Source of the DNA: Flavobacterium sp. RSP15
GTDB lineage: Bacteria > Bacteroidota > Bacteroidia > Flavobacteriales > Flavobacteriaceae
DNA: 64,000 nt
Assembly (NCBI RefSeq): GCF_003968755.1
Contig: NZ_RYDL01000001.1
Span: 1-64,000, forward strand
Direction: 5' to 3'
Each line of letters starts with the position of its first letter. Position 1 is the stretch's first letter. The notes under the pieces are model-generated. The model did not search any database. It worked only from the letters and a program-made list of their open reading frames with translations, and was not told the origin of the DNA. Shown in pieces: positions 7,525 to 16,040 of the stretch. A program made the translations under genes and the position numbers.

Positions 7525-9432
7525 ATGAGCAAAGTTATCTCGCATTCCCTTTTTACCGATTTCGATATTGAATTATTCAAATCAGGGAAACATTTTCGTC
7601 TGTATGAAAAACTAGGTGCACATCTTCTTTCAGTTGATGGAACAGACGGTGTTTATTTTGCGGTTTGGGCGCCAACAGCTCAGTCTGTTTCTGTAGTTGG
7701 GGATTTCAATTTCTGGACACAAGGTAAACATCTGTTGGAAGTTCGCTGGGACTCCTCTGGCATTTGGGAAGGATTTATTCCAAACATCAAAAAAGGGACA
7801 ACCTATAAATATAAAATACAATCTAATAATGGTGGAATCATAACAGAGAAAGCGGATCCGTTTGCTTTTTATTGTGAAAAACCACCACACACTGCCTCAG
7901 TAGTCTGGGATTTAGAGTATCAATGGAAAGACAAAAACTGGATGAAAACGCGTCAGAACCACAATGGTTTAGACAAGCCTTATTCAGTATATGAAGTCCA
8001 TTTAGGATCCTGGAAACGGCATGCAGAAGAAAATCGGTTTCTGACGTATCTCGAATTTGCCGAAGATTTAGTATATTATATAAAAGAAACTGGATTTACG
8101 CACGTGGAGTTCATGCCCATCATGGAATATCCATACGATCCGTCTTGGGGCTATCAATTAGTGGGATATTTTGCACCAACTTCCCGTTTTGGGAATCCAC
8201 AGGAATTCATGCATTTAGTAGATAAATTGCACGAAGCAGGAATTGGGGTAATCCTGGATTGGGTACCCTCTCATTTTCCAGATGATGCACATGGTTTAGG
8301 ATTTTTTGACGGTTCCAATCTTTTTGAACATCCAGATCGTAAAAAAGGCTATCATCCGGATTGGAAAAGTTTAGTTTTCAATTATGGACGAAATGAGGTT
8401 CGCTCTTTTTTGATTAGTAATGCGTTATTTTGGTTACACCATTACCATGCGGATGCTTTGCGGGTAGATGCCGTTGCCTCGATGTTGTATCTAGATTATT
8501 CCAGAAAAGAAGGCGAATGGGAACCTAATATTTATGGTGGAAGAGAAAATCTAGATACTATTAGTTTCCTGAAAGAGTTTAATGAAGCCGTGTATCTAAA
8601 TTATGAAGGCGTTCAAACCATAGCTGAGGAAAGTACTTCGTTCCCAATGGTTTCGAGACCAACATCTATCGGAGGTTTGGGTTTTGGAATGAAATGGATG
8701 ATGGGTTGGATGCACGATACTTTGGAATATTTTCAAAAAGACACGGTGTACAGAAAGTATCATCAAAATGATTTGACTTTCTCGATGACCTATACTTTTT
8801 CGGAAAATTTTATGTTACCGCTTTCGCATGACGAAGTAGTGTACGGAAAAAAATCTATAGCAGGAAGAATGCCGGGAGATGAATGGCAGAAATTTGCGAA
8901 TTTAAGATTACTTTATGGTTACATGTTTATGCATCCCGGATCTAAATTATTGTTCATGGGAAGTGAATTTGGACAAAGCAACGAATGGAATTTTGAAGGA
9001 AGTTTAGACTGGCATTTATTGCAATATCCCTATCATGAGGGCGTAAAAAAATTAATTACGGATTTGAATAAATTGTATAAAGTACATCCTGCATTACACG
9101 AAAAACAATTCAGTCCGGAAGGTTTTGAATGGATTAATTATTCGGATCATCAAAATGCGGTGATGTCTTTCATTCGAAAAGGAAATGATCCAAAAAACGA
9201 TATAATTGTAGTGTGCAATTTCACGCAAGTGGTGCGCCCTGATTATCGAATTGGTTTACCTAAAAAAGGAAAATTAACAGAGATTTTTAACAGTGATGCT
9301 TCAAATTATGGAGGAAGTGGCGTTTCTAACACTACTAAAACAGCTATTGAGGCATTGCCTTATGATGGAAGAGATTATTCTGCGGAATTGCTATTACCGC
9401 CATTAAGTGTTGTTGTTTTTAAAATTAGATAA
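7525..9432 (+). CDS. glgB: 1,4-alpha-glucan branching enzyme
   Basis: A 635-residue GH13 enzyme that introduces alpha-1,6 branches into glycogen. An N-terminal CBM48-type module (about 25-125, including YFAVWAPTAQSVSVVGDFN) precedes the TIM barrel. Catalytic residues are visible: nucleophile Asp315 in LRVDAV, acid/base Glu368 in TIAEES, and His435-Asp436 in LSHDEVV. A C-terminal beta domain ends in LLPPLSVVVFKI. It lacks the extra N-terminal domain of the longer E. coli type. It follows glgC by 68 bp and is likely in the same operon. Confidence 0.95.
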   Translation: MSKVISHSLFTDFDIELFKSGKHFRLYEKLGAHLLSVDGTDGVYFAVWAPTAQSVSVVGDFNFWTQGKHLLEVRWDSSGIWEGFIPNIKKGTTYKYKIQSNNGGIITEKADPFAFYCEKPPHTASVVWDLEYQWKDKNWMKTRQNHNGLDKPYSVYEVHLGSWKRHAEENRFLTYLEFAEDLVYYIKETGFTHVEFMPIMEYPYDPSWGYQLVGYFAPTSRFGNPQEFMHLVDKLHEAGIGVILDWVPSHFPDDAHGLGFFDGSNLFEHPDRKKGYHPDWKSLVFNYGRNEVRSFLISNALFWLHHYHADALRVDAVASMLYLDYSRKEGEWEPNIYGGRENLDTISFLKEFNEAVYLNYEGVQTIAEESTSFPMVSRPTSIGGLGFGMKWMMGWMHDTLEYFQKDTVYRKYHQNDLTFSMTYTFSENFMLPLSHDEVVYGKKSIAGRMPGDEWQKFANLRLLYGYMFMHPGSKLLFMGSEFGQSNEWNFEGSLDWHLLQYPYHEGVKKLITDLNKLYKVHPALHEKQFSPEGFEWINYSDHQNAVMSFIRKGNDPKNDIIVVCNFTQVVRPDYRIGLPKKGKLTEIFNSDASNYGGSGVSNTTKTAIEALPYDGRDYSAELLLPPLSVVVFKIR

Positions 9433-9740
9433 TTTTTAACAAAGTGATTTAGAGGTTAAAAGAATTTCAGATTACAATGAGAATTAGATGTTAAGAGCAT
9501 TTAAAGATTAATTATGTAGATGTAACAACTAATTTAAATTTAGTGTTGATTTATCGTTTTTTTGATTTTGACTCCCAATCTCTTACCTTCTTTGTTTTAA
9601 AACACACACCTATTTATCTCTAAATTTAAGCGTCTAAAAACTATAACGTTTTCGTTAATAAACCACACACATATAACTGTTTACAAAGTAATTTCGTAAG
9701 TTTGAAGGCTAGAAAAAGATTAAAATTAATACCATAAAAC
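9433..9740. other. 308-bp intergenic region with a possible operator
   Basis: No gene is visible. It contains an inverted repeat TAACG-TTTT-CGTTA at 9644-9657 and a -7-like box further down, so it is probably the control region of the GH31 gene. No strong terminator hairpin for glgB was found. Confidence 0.4.
9697..9704 (+). promoter_or_regulatory. candidate -7 box for the GH31 gene
   Basis: TAAGTTTG matches TAnnTTTG and lies 37 bp before the start codon at 9741. No convincing -33 TTG is found at 17-23 bp upstream. Confidence 0.4.
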
Positions 9741-12140
9741 ATGATTACAAATACAGAATTAGAATATAAAGGAGATTTATATCCCACAAAAATAATTTCT
9801 TTTGAACAGGAAGTTGATTCAATCTATTTTCATACCGATAATAGTGTCATCTTGAAAGTAACCATATTAAGAGATAGTTTAATCCGATTTAGATTTACAA
9901 CAAAAGGGTATTTTAGCAATGATTTTTCTTATGCAATTGATAAAAGTCATTCTCATGGTTATAATTTTCTGGAAGTTTCTGAAGCAGAAGAGTATTATCA
10001 GATAAAAACCAGTAAGGTACAATGCAGGATTCAAAAAATAGACATGAGAGTATCTATTTATGATCTAGAAGAAAATATTATTTTAGAAGATGAGCTCGGA
10101 TTTCATTGGGAAGAGAGCTATGAATATGGTGGCAACATTGTCAAAATGAGTAAGGCTTCAAAAGACGGGGAATGTTTTTACGGACTTGGTGACAAAGCAA
10201 CCCAAATGAATTTGAAAGGAAAAAGACTGGAAAATTTTGCAACAGATCAATATGCCTTTCAAAAAGACCGAGAGCCCTTATACAAAGTTGTTCCATTTTA
10301 TATTGGATTACGAAACAAGAAATCCTACGGTATTTTTTTTGATAATACTTTTAGAACCTATTTTGATTTTTGTCACGAAAGAAGAAATGTAACCAGTTAT
10401 TGGGCTGAAGGTGGAGAAATGAATTATTATTTCATTTACGGACCCCAAATGCAAAATGTGGTTACTACATATACCGATTTGACCGGTAAGCCAGAATTGC
10501 CACCACTTTGGGCACTTGGATACCATCAATGTAAATGGAGTTATTATCCGGAAAGTAATTTAAAAGAAGTTGCAGCTAAATTCAGAGAGTTGAAAATTCC
10601 GTGTGACGCACTGTATTTGGATATTGATTATATGGAAGGTTTTCGATGTTTTACTTGGAACAAAGAATTTTTTCCGGATCCAAAAAGAATGGTGGCTGAG
10701 TTAGCCGAAGATGGTTTCAAAACAGTTGTAATTATCGATCCTGGAATAAAAATTGACAAAGAATATTCGGTATATCAAGAAGCTTTAGAAAATGATTATT
10801 TCTGCAAAAGAGCTGACGGTCCATACATGAAAGGAAAAGTATGGCCGGGAGAATGTAATTTTCCGGATTATACAAACCCTGCGGTAAGGGAGTGGTGGGC
10901 TGGATTGTTCAAAGAATTAATTTCGGAAATTGGAGTAAAAGGAGTTTGGAATGACATGAATGAACCCGCAGTAATGGAGGTTCCTAACAAGACATTTCCA
11001 ATGGATGTGCGCCATGATTACGACGGAAACCCTTGCAGTCATAGAAAAGCACATAATATTTATGGTACACAAATGGCCAGAGCAACCTATCATGGTGTGA
11101 AACGATTTGCATATCCAAAAAGACCTTTTGTAATAACAAGGTCAGCATACGCAGGAGCACAACGGTACACCTCTTCTTGGACTGGAGATAATGTAGCCAC
11201 TTGGGAACATTTATGGATTGCAAATATTCAGGTGCAACGCATGTCTCTATCTGGTATGGGTTTTACAGGATCAGATATTGGCGGATTTGCAGAGCAACCA
11301 TCAGGCGAATTGTATGCCCGTTGGATTCAATTGGGTGTTTTTCATCCTTTTTGCAGAACTCATTCCTCAGGAGATCACGGCGATCAGGAACCATGGGCTT
11401 TTGATGAAGAAGTGATCGATATCACGAGAAAGTTCGTGAATTTAAGATACCAATTATTACCTTATTTATACACCATGTTTTGGCAATATATTGAGGAAGG
11501 AATTCCTATGTTAAAGCCATTAGTGTATTATGATCAGGAAGATATTCAAACGCATTATAGAAATGACGAATTTGTTTTTGGAAATCAAATTCTTGTTTGT
11601 CCTATTTTAGAACCTAATTCAGTAGGAAGGCGCATGTATATTCCTCGTGGACAATGGTATAATTATTGGACCAACGAATTGGTCAAGGGCGGAAAAGAAA
11701 TATGGGTCGGTACTAAGTTTGATGAAATTCCAATTTTTGTAAAAGGAGGAGCAATCATTCCTAAATATCCGGTTCAACAATATGTTGGCGAGCTGGAGTT
11801 TGATGAGTTAACACTTGATATTTATTATCACGAAGGAAAAGAGAAATCAGTGGTTTATGAAGATGCGCAAGATGGATATGATTATAAAAAAGGACGGTAT
11901 AGCTTTTTGTCCTTTCAAGCAACCGGAAAAGAGAAGGAACTGATCATTCAGTTGCATAAAGAAGGAAAATACGACACTAATTATTCTAAGTATAAATTAA
12001 ATTTGATCGGACTTCCTTTTAAAGTCAAAACAATAGAAATTGATAACGTTGAAGTTGTATTTGATAAAATTACTTTGGATAATGAAGGCTATTTAATTGT
12101 TGATAAAGGCTTTACAGCTTTGTATATTCTTGGTGAATAA
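9741..12140 (+). CDS. glycoside hydrolase family 31, probable alpha-glucosidase
   Basis: A 799-residue GH31 enzyme. The catalytic nucleophile is Asp405 in GVWNDMNEPA, and the acid/base is Asp483 in SWTGDN. Other family marks are YHQCKWSYYPE, the YLDIDYMEGF segment and GSDIGGF. There is no recognisable signal peptide, so it is predicted cytoplasmic. It probably hydrolyses maltose or malto-oligosaccharides; other alpha-glycosides cannot be excluded from sequence. Its position behind glgB, with its own intergenic region, suggests a role in alpha-glucan turnover with separate regulation. Confidence 0.92.
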   Translation: MITNTELEYKGDLYPTKIISFEQEVDSIYFHTDNSVILKVTILRDSLIRFRFTTKGYFSNDFSYAIDKSHSHGYNFLEVSEAEEYYQIKTSKVQCRIQKIDMRVSIYDLEENIILEDELGFHWEESYEYGGNIVKMSKASKDGECFYGLGDKATQMNLKGKRLENFATDQYAFQKDREPLYKVVPFYIGLRNKKSYGIFFDNTFRTYFDFCHERRNVTSYWAEGGEMNYYFIYGPQMQNVVTTYTDLTGKPELPPLWALGYHQCKWSYYPESNLKEVAAKFRELKIPCDALYLDIDYMEGFRCFTWNKEFFPDPKRMVAELAEDGFKTVVIIDPGIKIDKEYSVYQEALENDYFCKRADGPYMKGKVWPGECNFPDYTNPAVREWWAGLFKELISEIGVKGVWNDMNEPAVMEVPNKTFPMDVRHDYDGNPCSHRKAHNIYGTQMARATYHGVKRFAYPKRPFVITRSAYAGAQRYTSSWTGDNVATWEHLWIANIQVQRMSLSGMGFTGSDIGGFAEQPSGELYARWIQLGVFHPFCRTHSSGDHGDQEPWAFDEEVIDITRKFVNLRYQLLPYLYTMFWQYIEEGIPMLKPLVYYDQEDIQTHYRNDEFVFGNQILVCPILEPNSVGRRMYIPRGQWYNYWTNELVKGGKEIWVGTKFDEIPIFVKGGAIIPKYPVQQYVGELEFDELTLDIYYHEGKEKSVVYEDAQDGYDYKKGRYSFLSFQATGKEKELIIQLHKEGKYDTNYSKYKLNLIGLPFKVKTIEIDNVEVVFDKITLDNEGYLIVDKGFTALYILGE

Positions 12141-12195
12141 CAAAAAAATGATACTTTTAAGTTTAATTTTATAAATTATAAAGTATTAATAATTG

Positions 12196-12203
12196 TATTT
12201 TTG
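12196..12203 (+). promoter_or_regulatory. candidate -7 box for the M48 peptidase gene
   Basis: TATTTTTG matches TAnnTTTG, 25 bp upstream of the ATG at 12228. No clear -33 TTG is seen at standard spacing. Confidence 0.4.
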
Positions 12204-12227
12204 TATGACATTTAAAATAATAAAATC

Positions 12228-13043
12228 ATGAAAAAGCATTTAATAGTAGGGGTTTTATCTCTTAGTATTTTATCCTCTTGTGCAACTAATCCGCTTACAG
12301 GAAAAAAAAGCTTAAATTTTGTTTCCAATAGTGAGTTATTTCCAACCTCATTTCAGCAATATGGTACTTTTTTAAGCGAAAACAAAGTAATTACTGGAAC
12401 TGTTGATGCAAAAAAAGTGGAAACAGTTGGTCTTCGAATTAAAGCTGCTGCAGAAAAATATTTAATATATTTAGATCAATCACAATATTTGAAGGATTAC
12501 CGTTGGGAATATAAATTAATAGACAATAAAGAGGTGAATGCATGGTGTATGCCAGGAGGAAAAATTGTAGTGTATACCGGAATACTGCCAATAACTAAAG
12601 ATGATGCAGGTTTAGCTACCGTAATGGGACATGAGGTTTCGCATGCATTAGCCAATCATGGAGCTCAACGTATGAGTGCTGCTCAATTACAACAATTAGG
12701 TGCTGTAGGAGTTGCTGTTGCAACGGGAGGAAAAAGTGCTGAGAATCAACAAATTTGGCAACAGGCTTACGGAGTAACCACACAATATGGCGGAATGTTA
12801 CCTTTTAGTAGAGGTCACGAAACGGAGGCCGATAAAATAGGACTTACTTTAATGGCTATTGCAGGATACAATCCAGAGGAATCAGTTGTTTTTTGGCAAA
12901 GAATGTCAGCGCAATCCGCTGGGCAAGCACCGCCAGAATTCATGAGTACACACCCCTCTGATGCTACCCGAATTGCGAATTTGAAAGCATTAATTCCTGA
13001 AGCAAAAGCATTAGCGGCTAAGGTGGGTATCATTTCTAAATAA
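12228..13043 (+). CDS. M48 family metallopeptidase, lipoprotein
   Basis: A 271-residue zinc protease. A signal peptide ends in a lipobox at Cys18 (SILSSC), so it is predicted to be a lipid-anchored envelope protein. The zinc site is HEVSH at 135-139 with the downstream ETEAD segment (about 198-202) supplying the third ligand. The arrangement resembles the BepA/LoiP type M48C proteases, which act in outer-membrane protein quality control; transferring that role here is inference. Single gene with a terminator behind it. Confidence 0.9.
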   Translation: MKKHLIVGVLSLSILSSCATNPLTGKKSLNFVSNSELFPTSFQQYGTFLSENKVITGTVDAKKVETVGLRIKAAAEKYLIYLDQSQYLKDYRWEYKLIDNKEVNAWCMPGGKIVVYTGILPITKDDAGLATVMGHEVSHALANHGAQRMSAAQLQQLGAVGVAVATGGKSAENQQIWQQAYGVTTQYGGMLPFSRGHETEADKIGLTLMAIAGYNPEESVVFWQRMSAQSAGQAPPEFMSTHPSDATRIANLKALIPEAKALAAKVGIISK

Positions 13044-13082
13044 CAATTTAAAATCAGATTGTTATTATAAAACAGCTAAAAG

Positions 13083-13113
13083 AAGGCTATTCTCACTGAG
13101 GGTGGCCTTTTTT
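13083..13113 (+). terminator. terminator after the M48 gene
   Basis: A 12-bp stem with a few G-T pairs (13083-13094 with 13098-13109) and a 3-base loop, ending in a T-run to 13113. Confidence 0.75.
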
Positions 13114-13226
13114 ATTTAATTATGTGATAGATAAAAGACATCAAAATACTGTAATAATTTATTACTATCATTTTTTCTGAGTATGGTAGTCAAAAATTAA
13201 ATAAATTCGCGTTATAAAAATAAAAC

Positions 13227-14546
13227 ATGACAGATTTACCTAAAGGAAGTAAAAAATTATTAAATGCTTGGGCCTTCTATGATTGGGCAAATTCAGTTTA
13301 TACACTTACTATTGCATCTGCAGTATTTCCAATTTTTTATGAAGCTTTGTTTTCTGAGCGAGATCATTACATCGATGTTTTTGGTTTGCATCTCAAAAAT
13401 TCAGCTTTAATCAGCTTTGTTACCGCTTTTGCCTTTTTACTAGTGGCTTTTATTTCACCTTTATTGTCTGGTATTGCGGATTATGTGGGAGACAAAAAAT
13501 CATTTATGAAATTCTTTTGTTACCTTGGAGCATTGTCTTGTATGGGGTTGTATTGGTTTAATCTTGAAAATATATACATTGGATTGGCATTCTATTTTCT
13601 GGGATTGATTGGATATTGGGGAAGTTTGGTTTTTTATAATTCCTATTTGCCAGACATAGCTTATGTGGAGCAACAAGATAAAATTAGTGCCTATGGGTAT
13701 TCATTGGGATATATAGGGAGTGTTATTCTCTTGATTGTGAATTTAGCGATGATTATGAAACCAAAACTTTTTGGAATAACAGGAACCGAAGGTGAAGCAG
13801 CAATGAAAGCCATGCGATATTCCTTTGTTATGGTCGGATTTTGGTGGATTTTATTTAGTCAGTACACCTATTATTTTTTACCTAAAGGTAATAAAAATGC
13901 CAATCGGAAAGTGACGCATCATGTTGTTTTTAATGGTTTTAAAGAGTTAAAAAAAGTATGGTTTTTATTAAATGAAAACAGTACATTAAAGCGATATTTA
14001 GGAAGTTTTTTTGTTTCAAGTATGGCGGTGCAAACAGTGATGCTTGTTGCTACTTATTTTGGAGCTCAAGAAATCGCTTGGTCATCTAAAGCGGAGAGTA
14101 CAACGGGATTGATTATTTGCATATTAATAATACAATTAGTGGCAATTCTTGGTGCAGTTCTAACTTCTAGAGCTTCAGAAAAATTTGGCAATATTCCCAC
14201 TTTAATAGGTATTAACTGTATTTGGGCCGTATTTTGCGCACTTGCATATTTTATTACTTTACCCATACATTTTTATGTAATGGCCTCTATTGCAGGTTTA
14301 GTGATGGGAGGAATTCAGGCTTTATCACGTTCTACTTATTCTAAATTATTACCAGAAACAGAGGATACGGCCTCTTTTTTTAGTTTTTATGATGTTGCTG
14401 AAAAAATTGGAATTGTAATAGGAATGCTGGTATATGGTATTATTGACCAGATTACCGGCAGCCCAAGGCTTGCCATTGTGTTTCTGGGGATATTCTTTGT
14501 TTTGGCAGTTGTGTTGTTAAAAAGAGTTCAAAAAAAAGGATTCTAA
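13227..14546 (+). CDS. MFS transporter, UMF1/Atg22-like family
   Basis: A 439-residue membrane protein with about 12 hydrophobic segments. The N-terminal LNAWAFYDWANSVYTLTI motif is characteristic of the UMF1/Atg22-like branch of the major facilitator superfamily. In yeast Atg22 exports amino acids from the vacuole; the bacterial substrate is unknown. A charged segment at about 215-240 separates the two six-helix halves. It converges with the broken DUF2807 gene. Confidence 0.85.
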   Translation: MTDLPKGSKKLLNAWAFYDWANSVYTLTIASAVFPIFYEALFSERDHYIDVFGLHLKNSALISFVTAFAFLLVAFISPLLSGIADYVGDKKSFMKFFCYLGALSCMGLYWFNLENIYIGLAFYFLGLIGYWGSLVFYNSYLPDIAYVEQQDKISAYGYSLGYIGSVILLIVNLAMIMKPKLFGITGTEGEAAMKAMRYSFVMVGFWWILFSQYTYYFLPKGNKNANRKVTHHVVFNGFKELKKVWFLLNENSTLKRYLGSFFVSSMAVQTVMLVATYFGAQEIAWSSKAESTTGLIICILIIQLVAILGAVLTSRASEKFGNIPTLIGINCIWAVFCALAYFITLPIHFYVMASIAGLVMGGIQALSRSTYSKLLPETEDTASFFSFYDVAEKIGIVIGMLVYGIIDQITGSPRLAIVFLGIFFVLAVVLLKRVQKKGF

Positions 14547-14586
14547 ATTAATAAAAACCCTATGTTATAAAAGTATACAGCCAAAG

Positions 14587-15322
14587 TCAAGACTTTGAAA
14601 TATGACGCGAGCCGTCCACTTTAGTATCTTTTTTTTTGGATCGCCTTTGTACTCTATATCTCCCGATCCTGAAACTCTTGCATAAATACTTTTGGTACAA
14701 TATATTTTACTGTCTCCAGAACCAGAAATAGTTGAAGTAACATTTTTAGCTTTCAAACCAGAAGCGTCTATATCTCCAGAGCCATTTAACGAACTATCAA
14801 AATTTTCTGCCAGACCTTTTAAAATAATATCTCCGGAGCCACTTAAATTGATTTTGAAGTCAGTGGCTTCAAAATTTAAATGTAAATCTCCAGAACCATT
14901 TAATTGTGCTGAAAATGATTTTGATTTGATGTTGCTTTTACTGATAATATCACCTGATCCCGCCAGTGAAACTTGACTAATACTTTCAAATGAGACACTG
15001 GTTACAATTTATTTTCCTTTGCTGGTACTGATGTATTTATTTTTTTCTCGGCAGCAATTTTCAATACTTGATCAATAACTTCAACTTTGATATTAGGCAA
15101 TAAATTTTCTTCGCCTTTTATCGTAATGTTTTTTTCATTTGCTAAAATTAATTCGACATTAAAAAATCCTGCAACTGTAATTTTATAATATGAGGTGGTG
15201 GTTCTTTTTTCAGAAATAAGGGTTCCGTTTCCTTTTATATTTGGGTTAGACACCCATTGTGCTTGAGTCATTGTTGTTACTAAAAAAATGCAACTGATAA
15301 ACAATTGGATTGATTTTTTCAT
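14587..15322 (-). pseudogene. DUF2807 (head GIN domain) exported protein, frameshifted twice
   Basis: The start (15322) encodes a signal peptide and the first part of a DUF2807 protein (GENLLPNIKVEV, residues about 72-83). A frameshift near 15005 makes it stop after 106 residues (15002). In the next frame the gene continues without start codon through six GSGD repeats (LAGSGD, LNGSGD, LSGSGD, LNGSGD, ISGSGD, VSGSGD), a beta-helix pattern. A second shift lies in a nine-A run (14629-14637): one more A would give the expected PKKKDTKV ending at TGA 14587-14589. DUF2807 proteins are predicted adhesin-like envelope proteins. Two separate lesions favour a true pseudogene. Confidence 0.8.
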
Positions 15323-16040
15323 AAATTACGTTTTTAGTTATTCGTTAATTGATTTAGTTTAACAGCTTTTAATCGGGGATTATAGTCCAATTAAGAAGTT
15401 TTTTTTTAGAAAAAACTTTTTTTTTGAGTTTGATACCTATTCATTATAATTAAATTCTAATTTAATGGCATATTTTAAACTATTTTAAAATTAAAAATCA
15501 GTAGCGGATCCACTCTTTTTAATCATGCGCGAAAAGCAACTTCTTATTTGTAATCATTTATTTTAATAAATGTCTTCAGGAAATCTTACTGAATTCCATT
15601 TTCAGCAAAATGAACGTATGTTACAATTGGGTACAATAGTATATATATTGCTATTGCAAAGCGATGATAAACTTTGCACTATACTTTGTGATTTATATTG
15701 CAGCAGTCCAAAATCAATTCTTTTGTATTTTTTTTGGGGGGGGGTAAATTCAAATAGCGCCATATAAATTATTTGTTTGTTACACCTTTATGAGGTTAAC
15801 ATTATTTTTTCTTTTGAAGTATTTTGTGTTGTTTTATTTAAGTGCTCAATACTGTTTGTAAAATATCGCTTTCCAATTAATGATGTGGTATAAAGATTAT
15901 ATTTTGGCACAAAGATTGCCTCTTATATCGCTGTGCAAATAATCAGATGTAAACGTGGAATTTAGATAAGAAACTACTTTGAAACCTTATGTTTGTCTAA
16001 AGAACGAATTTTTTTAATGACAAAAAGACTTAAATACTAT
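15323..16040. other. 718-bp intergenic region
   Basis: It lies between the divergent DUF2807 pseudogene and lon. It is AT-rich and contains an isolated run of nine G (15736-15744) after a T-tract. A 65-codon open frame on the plus strand shows no family features and is not called. The lon promoter should be here, but I found no exact TTG/TAnnTTTG pair. Confidence 0.5.

Noticed and set aside
15570-15767. 65-codon open frame upstream of lon
   Set aside because: Runs through the poly-G tract, has no family pattern, and no promoter-like element was seen for it.
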